DNA of 7,632 nucleotides from an uncultured Micrococcales bacterium (GTDB lineage: Bacteria > Actinomycetota > Actinomycetes > Actinomycetales > Microbacteriaceae): NCBI GenBank assembly GCA_903893675.1, contig CAITNA010000112.1:1-7632 (forward strand), given 5' to 3'. The position numbers and the translations under genes were made by a program. The notes under the pieces were generated by a model. It ran no database searches. It was not told where the DNA came from and saw only the letters and a list, made by a program, of their open reading frames with translations. Numbering within the stretch: the stretch's first letter is position 1; every line of letters begins with the position of its first letter. Of the stretch, positions 1 through 5,393 are shown one piece after another.

Positions 1-277
1 CGCTGGCGAAGACGCACTCCGCGACATGATTCCAACTTTGGCTGAGCGTTCGATTGGCTTCGTGGTTGTCTCATGCGACATGATCGAGGGAACAATCACC
101 GCAACCTTGCTCGAGCGCGCGAACCCTGGAGCCATCGAGGCTCGTCGCGAGGGTGCCGGAAAGCTCTACAACGTTTCAGAGTTCGCAGCCGAGATTGCAC
201 TTGCTGCTGTTGAGCCTGTGCCTGCAGACAACACCCGAATCGTCGGAGACACCACTGACTTTGGCGGCGAAGGCTAA
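1..277 (+). CDS. C-terminal fragment, probable SDR-family oxidoreductase
   Basis: This is the 3' end of a gene that begins left of the window. The reading frame is open from base 2, so the Met at 26 is probably internal and about 91 residues are visible before TAA at 275-277. The fragment has a hydrophobic strand followed by a polar turn (FVVVSCDMIEGT), then an ERANPGAIEARR stretch, an EFAAEIALAA helix and a polar tail. From memory, the V-V-S-x-D-M-I-E-G-T-I-T block followed by L-L-x-R-x-x-P-G resembles the C-terminal part of some actinobacterial short-chain dehydrogenase/reductases. The Rossmann glycine motif and the YxxxK catalytic pair would lie upstream and cannot be seen, so the family is tentative and the substrate unknown. 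The stop abuts the serB stop on the opposite strand, leaving no room for a conventional intergenic terminator. Confidence 0.5.
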   Translation, partial: AGEDALRDMIPTLAERSIGFVVVSCDMIEGTITATLLERANPGAIEARREGAGKLYNVSEFAAEIALAAVEPVPADNTRIVGDTTDFGGEG

Positions 278-910
278 CTAAAGCCCGAGAAGCGAAATCA
301 GTTCGCTGAGGTCTTGCTTTGCAACCACGATGTTCGCGTTGTCGCGAACAATCGGCTTTGCGTTGAAGGCAACAGAAAGCCCGGCAACCTGCATCATTTC
401 GAGATCGTTTGCTCCGTCGCCAACCGCAACTGTCTGTTGAAGCGCGATATCTGAAAAGTTTGCCCACTCGAGCAGCGCGTTTTTCTTCTCTGTGCGGTCG
501 ATGATTTTGCCGAGCACCTTGCCACTGAGCGCCCCGTCAACAACCTCGAGCAGATTTGCCCTGGCAAAATCGAGCGCGAGCTTTTCACTCAGCGGTTCGA
601 GAACCTGACTAAAACCACCGCTCACGGCACCAACACGACCACCGCGCGCGTGCACGGCATCGATGAGTTGCTTGGCACCGGGGGTTACGGTGATGCGGTC
701 GAAGACATCCTTGAAAACCGACTCGGGCAGACCCGCAAGGGTAGCCACGCGCTCAATGAGACTGGCGGCAAAGTCGAGTTCGCCTGCCATTGCACGCTCT
801 GTGATCGCTGCAACTTCGGCACGGCGGCCGGCAACATCGGCCAATAGTTCAATTACTTCGTCTTGGATGAGCGTCGAGTCAACGTCAAAGACGACTAGGA
901 GTTTTGTCAC
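278..910 (-). CDS. serB: Phosphoserine phosphatase SerB
   Basis: This cytoplasmic HAD-superfamily enzyme hydrolyses O-phospho-L-serine to L-serine, the last step of the phosphorylated serine pathway. The 210-residue product shows every HAD motif. Motif I is DVDSTL at residues 9-14, with D9 the predicted nucleophile and D11 the general acid. E18 is in the usual substrate-contact position. Motif II is SGG at 97-99, a conserved lysine lies at about 142-143, and motif III is GDGANDLEM at 164-172, with D165 and D169 as Mg ligands. A cap region lies between motifs I and II. The length fits the compact single-domain form, without the N-terminal ACT-like domains of mycobacterial SerB2. The start is GTG, and its bases overlap the glgC stop as GTGA, so translation is probably coupled to glgC. 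No -10 hexamer stands at the spacing seen for its neighbours, which also supports co-transcription. The homology is clear; the operon is inferred. Confidence 0.95.
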   Translation of the reverse strand: MTKLLVVFDVDSTLIQDEVIELLADVAGRRAEVAAITERAMAGELDFAASLIERVATLAGLPESVFKDVFDRITVTPGAKQLIDAVHARGGRVGAVSGGFSQVLEPLSEKLALDFARANLLEVVDGALSGKVLGKIIDRTEKKNALLEWANFSDIALQQTVAVGDGANDLEMMQVAGLSVAFNAKPIVRDNANIVVAKQDLSELISLLGL

Positions 911-2148
911 GGTGTTACTAATACGCCTTTCGCGACCACGGTGATGCCGGAGTCGGTGACCGTAAAGCCGCGAGCTAGGTCGCGTTCCCGATCAACACCA
1001 ATAGACGCACCGTCGGCAACGACAACGCTCTTATCGAGGATGGCCTTGCGAACAGTGCAGTCACGCCCAATCAGGACGCCATCCAAGAGTACAGAGTCGG
1101 TGACCAGAGCCCTCGAGTGCACGCGAACATTGGGTGAAATCACGCTGCGCTCGACAATGCCGCCCGAAATCACGGTTCCTAGCGAAACAATCGAGTCGGT
1201 AGTGCGGCCCTGGTTGCCCTCAGCGTCATGAACGAACTTTGCCGGAGGCAAGTTCACCTGCTGGGTATAAATCGGCCAGTCGCTGTTGTAGAGGTTGAAC
1301 ACCGGCATCACCGAGATGAGGTCCATGTGCGCGTCGTAATAAGAATCGATGGTTCCGACATCGCGCCAGTATGAGTGGTCACGCTCTGTCGAGCCAGGAA
1401 TCTCGTTGTAGGTGAAGTCGTAAGCGCTGGCATCGTCGCGCGAGACCATGTCAGGAATGATGTCGCCACCCATGTCGTGCGACGAGTCTTCGAGTGTGCC
1501 GTCGTGCTCGATTGCCTCAATCAGCGCCTGCGCCGAGAAAACGTAGTTACCCATTGATACGAGTGCCTCATTGGGAGCATCGACCAGCGGCTTCGGGTCT
1601 TTTGGTTTCTCGCGGAATGCAGCAATTTTGGTTGGGTCGTTGTCGTCGACCTCGATGACACCGAACTGGGTGGCTAGGTGAAGCGGCTGACGAATCGCGG
1701 CAACGGTTACGCCGCGACCGCTCTCGATGTGCGCCTTGATCATCTGATCGAAGTCCATGCGATAGACGTGGTCGGCACCGACGATAACCACGATGTCTGG
1801 CTTTTCATCACCGAGAAGGTTCATGCTCTGCAAAATTGCGTCTGCGCTGCCCGAGAACCACCGCTTGCCGAGTCGCTGCTGCGCAGGAACCGATGCGATG
1901 TATGAACCAAGCAGGGGAGACATGCGCCAGGTTTGCGAAATGTGGCGGTCGAGTGAGTGCGACTTGTATTGGGTGAGCACGACAATGCGGCGAAGACCAG
2001 AGTTGACCAGGTTGCCGATTGCAAAGTCAACTAGACGATAGCTGCCGCCAAATGGCACGGCTGGCTTGGCACGATCCGCTGTCAGCGGCATCAAGCGCTT
2101 GCCCTCACCACCGGCGAGGACCATTCCGAAAATACGAGGTGCTCCCAT
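907..2148 (-). CDS. glgC: Glucose-1-phosphate adenylyltransferase (ADP-glucose pyrophosphorylase)
   Basis: This enzyme converts glucose-1-phosphate and ATP to ADP-glucose and pyrophosphate, the committed and usually allosterically controlled step of bacterial glycogen synthesis. The 413-residue protein has the usual family length. It opens with the nucleotidyltransferase signature LAGGEGKRLMPLT (11-23), followed by a KPAVPFGG block (28-35) used in substrate binding. Further conserved segments are GADHVYRMD (124-132), FREKP (178-182) and YWRDVGT (260-266). From about residue 315 it carries a left-handed beta-helix domain with hexapeptide-like repeats, typical of ADP-Glc pyrophosphorylases. The ATG is preceded by a TAACAT hexamer ending six bases upstream and has no close Shine-Dalgarno, so the mRNA is probably leaderless. 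It is divergent from glgA across 46 bp and runs into serB with a four-base overlap. The assignment is secure; which effectors regulate it cannot be read from sequence. Confidence 0.97.
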   Translation of the reverse strand: MGAPRIFGMVLAGGEGKRLMPLTADRAKPAVPFGGSYRLVDFAIGNLVNSGLRRIVVLTQYKSHSLDRHISQTWRMSPLLGSYIASVPAQQRLGKRWFSGSADAILQSMNLLGDEKPDIVVIVGADHVYRMDFDQMIKAHIESGRGVTVAAIRQPLHLATQFGVIEVDDNDPTKIAAFREKPKDPKPLVDAPNEALVSMGNYVFSAQALIEAIEHDGTLEDSSHDMGGDIIPDMVSRDDASAYDFTYNEIPGSTERDHSYWRDVGTIDSYYDAHMDLISVMPVFNLYNSDWPIYTQQVNLPPAKFVHDAEGNQGRTTDSIVSLGTVISGGIVERSVISPNVRVHSRALVTDSVLLDGVLIGRDCTVRKAILDKSVVVADGASIGVDRERDLARGFTVTDSGITVVAKGVLVTP

Positions 2149-2154
2149 AAAGGA

Positions 2155-2160
2155 ATGTTA
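2155..2160 (-). promoter_or_regulatory. glgC promoter -10 hexamer (leaderless)
   Basis: On the minus strand TAACAT is followed by six bases (TCCTTT) and then the glgC ATG. A transcription start about seven bases after the hexamer would fall on the A of ATG. A G-rich stretch upstream is too far (about 16 bases) to be a Shine-Dalgarno. No convincing -35 is visible. Inferred, not mapped. Confidence 0.65.
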
Positions 2161-2182
2161 TTCCCCTCAGCGAACAGGTGGG

Positions 2183-2188
2183 TAGCAT
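2183..2188 (+). promoter_or_regulatory. glgA promoter -10 hexamer (leaderless)
   Basis: TAGCAT is followed by six bases (TACGAC) and then the glgA ATG, mirroring the glgC promoter on the other strand. The predicted start of transcription is the A of ATG. The purine-rich AGGTGGG at 2176-2182 lies 12 bases before the ATG and would not be in the transcript. The two hexamers are 22 bases apart, so RNA polymerases at the two promoters would occupy overlapping DNA. Confidence 0.65.
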
Positions 2189-2194
2189 TACGAC

Positions 2195-3385
2195 ATGCGA
2201 ATCGACCTCATCACCAAGGAGTATCCGCCCTTTATCTATGGCGGTGCGGGCGTGCATGTCGCTGAATTGGTGAGGGTATTGCGTTCACACATCGATGTGA
2301 AGGTTCGCTGTTTCGGTGAGGTTCGTGATGAAACCGATACATTTTCATACCGCCACGACGCTGGCTTCGACGCCGCCAACCCGGCCGTTCAGACCTTGGC
2401 CACCGACCTCAACATGGTCGAAGACATCGCCGGCAGCGACCTGGTTCATTCGCACACCTGGTATGCCAATTTCGCCGGCCAGGTTGCCGGCAAGCTCCAC
2501 GGCATTCCTCACCTGATCACCGCACACAGCCTTGAACCACTTCGCCCCTGGAAAGAGCAGCAGCTCGGCGGCGGCTACCGACTTTCGTCGTGGATTGAGC
2601 GCACCGCATACGAGGATGCAACCGGCATCATCGCGGTGAGTGCAGGCATGCGAGCAGACATTCTGCGTGCCTACCCGCAGATCGACCCAGCCAAAGTTTC
2701 GGTTGTGCACAACGGCATCGACCTCTCGGCTTTTCAGTCTGCGAGCAATCCTGACTTGGTTCGTTCACTCGGCATCAACCCGGATGCACGCAGCGTAGTT
2801 TTCGTTGGCCGCATCACTCAGCAGAAGGGGTTGCCATACCTGCTGAAGGCTGCTCGCGAACTGCCGAGAGATGTGCAGCTCGTGCTGTGCGCCGGAGCAC
2901 CCGACACCCCGCAGATTCAGGCAGAGGTCACTGCGCTCGTTGAAGAGTTGCAGAAGCTCCGCGGCAACGTGATCTGGGTCGAGAAGCACCTGTCTCGTGC
3001 AGAGCTCATCGCCGTGCTTTCGTCGGCAACCGTGTTTGCCTGCCCAAGCATTTATGAACCACTGGGCATCGTGAACCTCGAGGCAATGGCGTGTTCGATT
3101 CCGGTTGTTGCAACCGCGACCGGCGGCATACCTGAGGTCGTCGCTCACGGCGAGACTGGGCTGCTGGTTCCGATCGAGCAGGTCATGGATGGCAGCGGCA
3201 AGCCACTTGACGAAGCCAAGTTCGTCGGCGACTTCGCGAACGCACTAAACGAAATGCTCGCCAACCCGAAGCTCGCCGAGTTCGGAGCAGCAGGTCGCAA
3301 GCGCGTCGAGCAGCACTTCTCGTGGGAATCAATTGCCGAGCAGACACTCAGCGTGTATCGCGGAGCCATCGCAAACTTCGCCTAG
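2195..3385 (+). CDS. glgA: GT4-family glycogen synthase / alpha-maltose-1-phosphate synthase
   Basis: The 396-residue protein is a GT-B fold retaining glycosyltransferase of the actinobacterial GlgA type (GT4), not the longer GT5 enzyme of E. coli. The N-terminal domain starts with KEYPPFIYGGAGVHV (8-22), including the glycine-rich sugar-nucleotide loop, and contains SHTWYANFAG (86-95). The C-terminal domain contains GRITQQKG (205-212), with the Arg and Lys that contact the donor diphosphate, and the E-x7-E motif EPLGIVNLE (288-296). In this family ADP-glucose is used either to extend alpha-1,4-glucan or, as shown for the mycobacterial homologue GlgM, to make maltose-1-phosphate for the GlgE pathway. 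The sequence alone does not decide between these, and no glgE is in the window. Divergence from glgC fits the shared substrate. TAGCAT ends exactly six bases before the ATG, predicting a leaderless transcript. The ABC ATPase gene follows after nine bases. Confidence 0.95.
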   Translation: MRIDLITKEYPPFIYGGAGVHVAELVRVLRSHIDVKVRCFGEVRDETDTFSYRHDAGFDAANPAVQTLATDLNMVEDIAGSDLVHSHTWYANFAGQVAGKLHGIPHLITAHSLEPLRPWKEQQLGGGYRLSSWIERTAYEDATGIIAVSAGMRADILRAYPQIDPAKVSVVHNGIDLSAFQSASNPDLVRSLGINPDARSVVFVGRITQQKGLPYLLKAARELPRDVQLVLCAGAPDTPQIQAEVTALVEELQKLRGNVIWVEKHLSRAELIAVLSSATVFACPSIYEPLGIVNLEAMACSIPVVATATGGIPEVVAHGETGLLVPIEQVMDGSGKPLDEAKFVGDFANALNEMLANPKLAEFGAAGRKRVEQHFSWESIAEQTLSVYRGAIANFA

Positions 3386-3388
3386 GCT
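3383..3388 (+). promoter_or_regulatory. Candidate -10 for the ABC ATPase gene, built on the glgA stop
   Basis: TAGGCT starts with the TAG stop codon of glgA and ends six bases before the ABC ATPase ATG, the same spacing as at glgA and glgC. This would allow a leaderless transcript in addition to any read-through from glgA. No -35 or Shine-Dalgarno is apparent. Confidence 0.45.
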
Positions 3389-3394
3389 TTAGCC

Positions 3395-4180
3395 ATGTCT
3401 CGGGTTCTCGATTTCAACAACGTTTCACTGGTTCGCGATGGTCGACCGATTCTCGAAAACATCGACTGGCAAGTCGAATCAAATCAGCGCTGGGTAATCA
3501 TTGGCCCGAATGGCGCAGGCAAGACCTCGCTGCTTCGAATCGCAGCCTCACAACTTCAGCCGACCGGTGGCCGAGCCACAATCCTCGGCGAGACCCTCGG
3601 CGAAATCAACGTGTTTGAGCTTCGCACCCGCATCGGTTTCGCATCGAGTGCACTGGCCAGCCACATCCCGAATTCTGAAACCGTGCTAAACGCCGTTATG
3701 ACTGCCTCGTATGGCATCACCGGCCGATGGACCGAGCAATACGACGCAATCGACGAGCGCCGTGCCCTCCGGGTGCTGAACGAGTGGGGCCTAGCCAACT
3801 TTGCCGATCGAGCCTTCGGCACCCTGAGCGACGGAGAGCGCAAGCGCACCCAGATTGCCCGTGCCGTTATGCCAGACCCAGAGCTGCTTCTGCTCGATGA
3901 GCCGGTTGCCAGCCTGGACCTGGCCGCCCGCGAGCAGACCGTCTCGATCATCGGGGCATACGCATCCGAGGCCGCGGCCCCAGCTATGGTCATGGTGACT
4001 CACCACCTCGAGGAAATTCCTGCCGGATTCACCCATGCCTTGATTTTGCAGGGCGGCAAGACCTTCGCTGCCGGCGAGATCCACCAGATGCTCACCACGG
4101 ATGTGCTCAGCGAGGCCTTTGGGCTGAGCCTGACCGTCAGCCACGAGGGCGGACGGTTCCAGGCCCGATTCCGCGGTTAG
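3395..4180 (+). CDS. Stand-alone ABC-type ATP-binding protein
   Basis: This 261-residue single ABC ATPase domain has no membrane segments. It shows Walker A GPNGAGKT (37-44), ABC signature LSDGE (144-148, Asp replacing the usual third-position Gly), Walker B LLLLDEP (164-170) with predicted catalytic E169, D-loop SLD (173-175) and switch His203 in VTHH. The Q-loop position is unusual: the line reads IGFASSALA (80-88), with Ser where Gln normally couples to the permease. No permease or binding-protein gene is adjacent, so the partner and substrate cannot be assigned. The signature and Q-loop variants recall orphan ATPases of the YlmA/ModF-like kind, a similarity made from memory. The gene lies nine bases after glgA and could be co-transcribed, but it has its own candidate -10 (TAGGCT, built on the glgA stop) six bases before the ATG. 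It ends 127 bases before rpmE2, with a small hairpin just after the stop. Confidence 0.9.
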   Translation: MSRVLDFNNVSLVRDGRPILENIDWQVESNQRWVIIGPNGAGKTSLLRIAASQLQPTGGRATILGETLGEINVFELRTRIGFASSALASHIPNSETVLNAVMTASYGITGRWTEQYDAIDERRALRVLNEWGLANFADRAFGTLSDGERKRTQIARAVMPDPELLLLDEPVASLDLAAREQTVSIIGAYASEAAAPAMVMVTHHLEEIPAGFTHALILQGGKTFAAGEIHQMLTTDVLSEAFGLSLTVSHEGGRFQARFRG

Positions 4181-4186
4181 TCGGGG

Positions 4187-4201
4187 CAGGGCTTTGCCCT
4201 G
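4187..4201 (+). terminator. Small hairpin after the ABC ATPase stop, possible weak terminator
   Basis: CAGGGC and GCCCTG form a perfect 6-bp GC-rich stem around a TTT loop, starting seven bases after the stop. No T-run follows, so it is not a canonical Rho-independent terminator. It could be a tail-less terminator or an mRNA 3'-end stabiliser. Confidence 0.35.
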
Positions 4202-4227
4202 AAAGACTGGCTTCACGGCAATCCCTT

Positions 4228-4236
4228 TGTTATGCT
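4228..4236 (+). promoter_or_regulatory. rpmE2 extended -10 promoter
   Basis: TGTTATGCT is a TGn extended -10 followed by the hexamer TATGCT (4231-4236). The -35 position 17 bases upstream reads TGGCTT, a poor match, which the extended -10 could compensate. The start is expected near 4243-4245, with G4245 the best purine. That gives a leader of about 63 bases, unlike the leaderless promoters elsewhere in the window. Confidence 0.6.
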
Positions 4237-4244
4237 TGACCCTT

Positions 4245-4301
4245 GGTGCGGTTCGCACCGACTCTGGCTCTGCCAGACCAATACTTTGAATTTCAAGGAA
4301 G
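4245..4301 (+). ncRNA. Structured 5' leader of rpmE2, candidate L31 autoregulatory element
   Basis: Three tandem hairpins, each 15 nt long with a 6-bp stem and 3-nt loop, fill the leader. The first pairs GGTGCG with CGCACC (4245-4259). The second pairs TCTGGC with GCCAGA (4263-4277). The third pairs CTTTGA with TCAAGG (4284-4298, one G-U pair) and its 3' arm contains part of the ribosome-binding site. Ribosomal protein leaders for L31 have been described in several phyla including Actinobacteria; whether this matches one needs a covariance-model search. The pairing is seen in the sequence; the regulatory role is inferred. Confidence 0.5.
4295..4301 (+). promoter_or_regulatory. rpmE2 Shine-Dalgarno
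   Basis: AAGGAAG lies six bases before the ATG at 4308 and is the only strong, well-spaced ribosome-binding site in the window. Its first four bases can pair into the third leader hairpin, so access to it may be regulated. Confidence 0.75.
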
Positions 4302-4307
4302 TTTCGC

Positions 4308-4556
4308 ATGAAGGCTGACATTCACCCAAAGTACGAGGCAGTCGTATTCCGCGACCTGGCATCGGGTGTTGCATTCCTGACCCGTTCGACCGTGTCGAGC
4401 AGCAAGACCATCGAGTGGGAAGACGGCAACACTTACCCAGTGTTCGACGTTGAAATCTCGTCAGAGTCGCACCCGTTCTACACCGGCAAGCAGCGCATCA
4501 TGGATGCAGCGGGCCGCGTCGAGCGCTTCAACCAGCGTTACAAGAACTTCTCGTAA
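4308..4556 (+). CDS. rpmE2: 50S ribosomal protein L31 type B
   Basis: The 82-residue basic protein is ribosomal protein L31 of the zinc-free (C-minus, type B) class. It has the family opening MKADIHPKYEAVVFRD and the conserved SHPFYTGKQ block (54-62), ending in a basic RFNQRYKNF tail. It contains no cysteine at all, so it cannot carry the CxxC zinc site of type A L31. In many bacteria type B is the zinc-starvation paralogue under Zur, but no Zur-like operator is evident upstream. The structured leader and good ribosome-binding site instead look like ordinary ribosomal-protein expression, so it may be the main L31 here (inference). It is the only gene in the window with a clear Shine-Dalgarno (AAGGAAG, six bases before ATG). 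It is monocistronic, with a strong terminator directly after the stop. Confidence 0.96.
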   Translation: MKADIHPKYEAVVFRDLASGVAFLTRSTVSSSKTIEWEDGNTYPVFDVEISSESHPFYTGKQRIMDAAGRVERFNQRYKNFS

Positions 4557-4566
4557 ATCACTTACG

Positions 4567-4598
4567 AAAAATCCCCCGAAGCAATTCGGGGGATTTTT
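4567..4598. terminator. Strong bidirectional Rho-independent terminator between rpmE2 and the exonuclease
   Basis: A perfect 14-bp inverted repeat runs from AAAAATCCCCCGAA (4567-4580) to its complement (4585-4598) around a GCAA loop, a GNRA tetraloop on the plus strand. The five-T tail on one strand and five-A lead, read as T on the other, let it terminate both convergent genes. It begins ten bases after the rpmE2 stop and lies 39 bases from the exonuclease stop. Confidence 0.93.
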
Positions 4599-4637
4599 GT
4601 TTAAGGCTGATTTTTGCGGGCGTTTGAAATGCTGCGA

Positions 4638-5381
4638 CTAGATCTGATCGCGAACCTTTTGTTCCCCGCCGAGCTTTAGCGGCCAACCGAAACTAGCCTT
4701 GGCGTTCTTGCCCACTGAGACCAGGTATTCGGTGAATGACTTTTCTTGCTCGTCTGCCCAGATTGATTGAGCGTTGTGTAGATCGACGATGTTGTCTGGC
4801 AGGGCAGAGGCAAACTTCGCCAACACCGCCTGACCAACGCGACCTGCAGCAATTGCATCGGCCTTCGAGTTGTGTGCATCTTCGAGCCTGACCTTGTAGA
4901 ACTCCGCAGTCACCTCGAGTCGACGCGGACCCTTGCGGTATTTGTCGAATTGCTTGTCAAGCACGAGCGGGTCGATGACCGGCATCGGGTCGGCAATAGG
5001 TTCTAGCCCAAGCTCGATTGCCTGGTGGTAAAGAATCGTGAAGTCGTATGGCGCGTTGTATGCAACAACTGGGATGCCGCGTGAGAAGCAATCGCGCAAC
5101 GCATCGAGAATCTCGGCGACGACTTCGCGGTAGTCGCGGCCCTTCTCGCGAGCAATGGCGGTGGTGATGCCGTGAACATTCGAGGCGACCTCGGGAATCT
5201 CGATGCCTGGGTCGGCCAGCCACTCGTCGCGATCCATAACCACGTTGCCAGTTTCGTCGAGCTCGACGACAGTGGCGGTGACGATGCGCGCCTTCTTTAG
5301 GTCGAGGCCGGTGGTCTCGGTGTCGAAGACTGCGATGCGCTTGCCAAACGCTGGAAGCTGGCTAAATAGTTGATCACTCAC
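4638..5381 (-). CDS. DEDDh-family 3'-5' exonuclease (DnaQ-like)
   Basis: The 247-residue protein has the RNase T/DnaQ exonuclease fold. Exo I is FDTETTGLD (19-27), with metal ligands D20 and E22. Exo II is VVAYNAPYDFTIL (105-117), with D113. Exo III is EDAHNSKADA (167-176), with H170 and D175 in the H-x4-D spacing, so all five DEDDh residues are present and the enzyme should be active. Beyond the nuclease domain (about 15-190) is a short C-terminal extension of roughly 55 residues with no motif I recognise. There is no BRCT, helicase or polymerase domain. It could be a proofreading-like or repair/RNA-processing exonuclease; the substrate cannot be inferred. The start is GTG, nine bases downstream of the metF stop. 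A TAGCCT hexamer built on that stop ends six bases before the GTG, suggesting it can be transcribed independently as a leaderless mRNA. It shares a bidirectional terminator with rpmE2. Confidence 0.9.
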   Translation of the reverse strand: MSDQLFSQLPAFGKRIAVFDTETTGLDLKKARIVTATVVELDETGNVVMDRDEWLADPGIEIPEVASNVHGITTAIAREKGRDYREVVAEILDALRDCFSRGIPVVAYNAPYDFTILYHQAIELGLEPIADPMPVIDPLVLDKQFDKYRKGPRRLEVTAEFYKVRLEDAHNSKADAIAAGRVGQAVLAKFASALPDNIVDLHNAQSIWADEQEKSFTEYLVSVGKNAKASFGWPLKLGGEQKVRDQI

Positions 5382-5387
5382 AGGCCA

Positions 5388-5393
5388 AGGCTA
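5388..5393 (-). promoter_or_regulatory. Candidate -10 for the exonuclease gene, built on the metF stop
   Basis: On the minus strand TAGCCT begins with the TAG stop of metF, is followed by six bases (TGGCCT), and then by the GTG start of the exonuclease. This repeats the arrangement at the glgA/ABC ATPase junction. No Shine-Dalgarno is visible. Confidence 0.45.

Noticed and set aside
96..467. 123-codon minus-strand frame spanning the end of serB and the upstream fragment
   Set aside because: It overlaps serB in another frame on the same strand, across its motif III, and its product is Cys/Arg/Gln-rich with no recognisable domain.
2161..2182. Shine-Dalgarno-like AGGTGGG (plus strand) and GAGGGGA (minus strand, 2171-2165) between glgC and glgA
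   Set aside because: They are about 12-16 bases from their ATGs, too far for normal initiation, and lie upstream of the predicted transcript starts.
3791..4321. 176-codon open frame on the minus strand opposite the ABC ATPase and the rpmE2 leader
   Set aside because: It lies antisense to a gene with intact ABC motifs, its product matches no family I recognise, and it would cross the rpmE2 promoter and leader. It is a by-product of codon bias.
4599..4637. Short gap between the bidirectional terminator and the exonuclease stop
   Set aside because: I found no further hairpin, promoter or small reading frame worth calling in these 39 bases.
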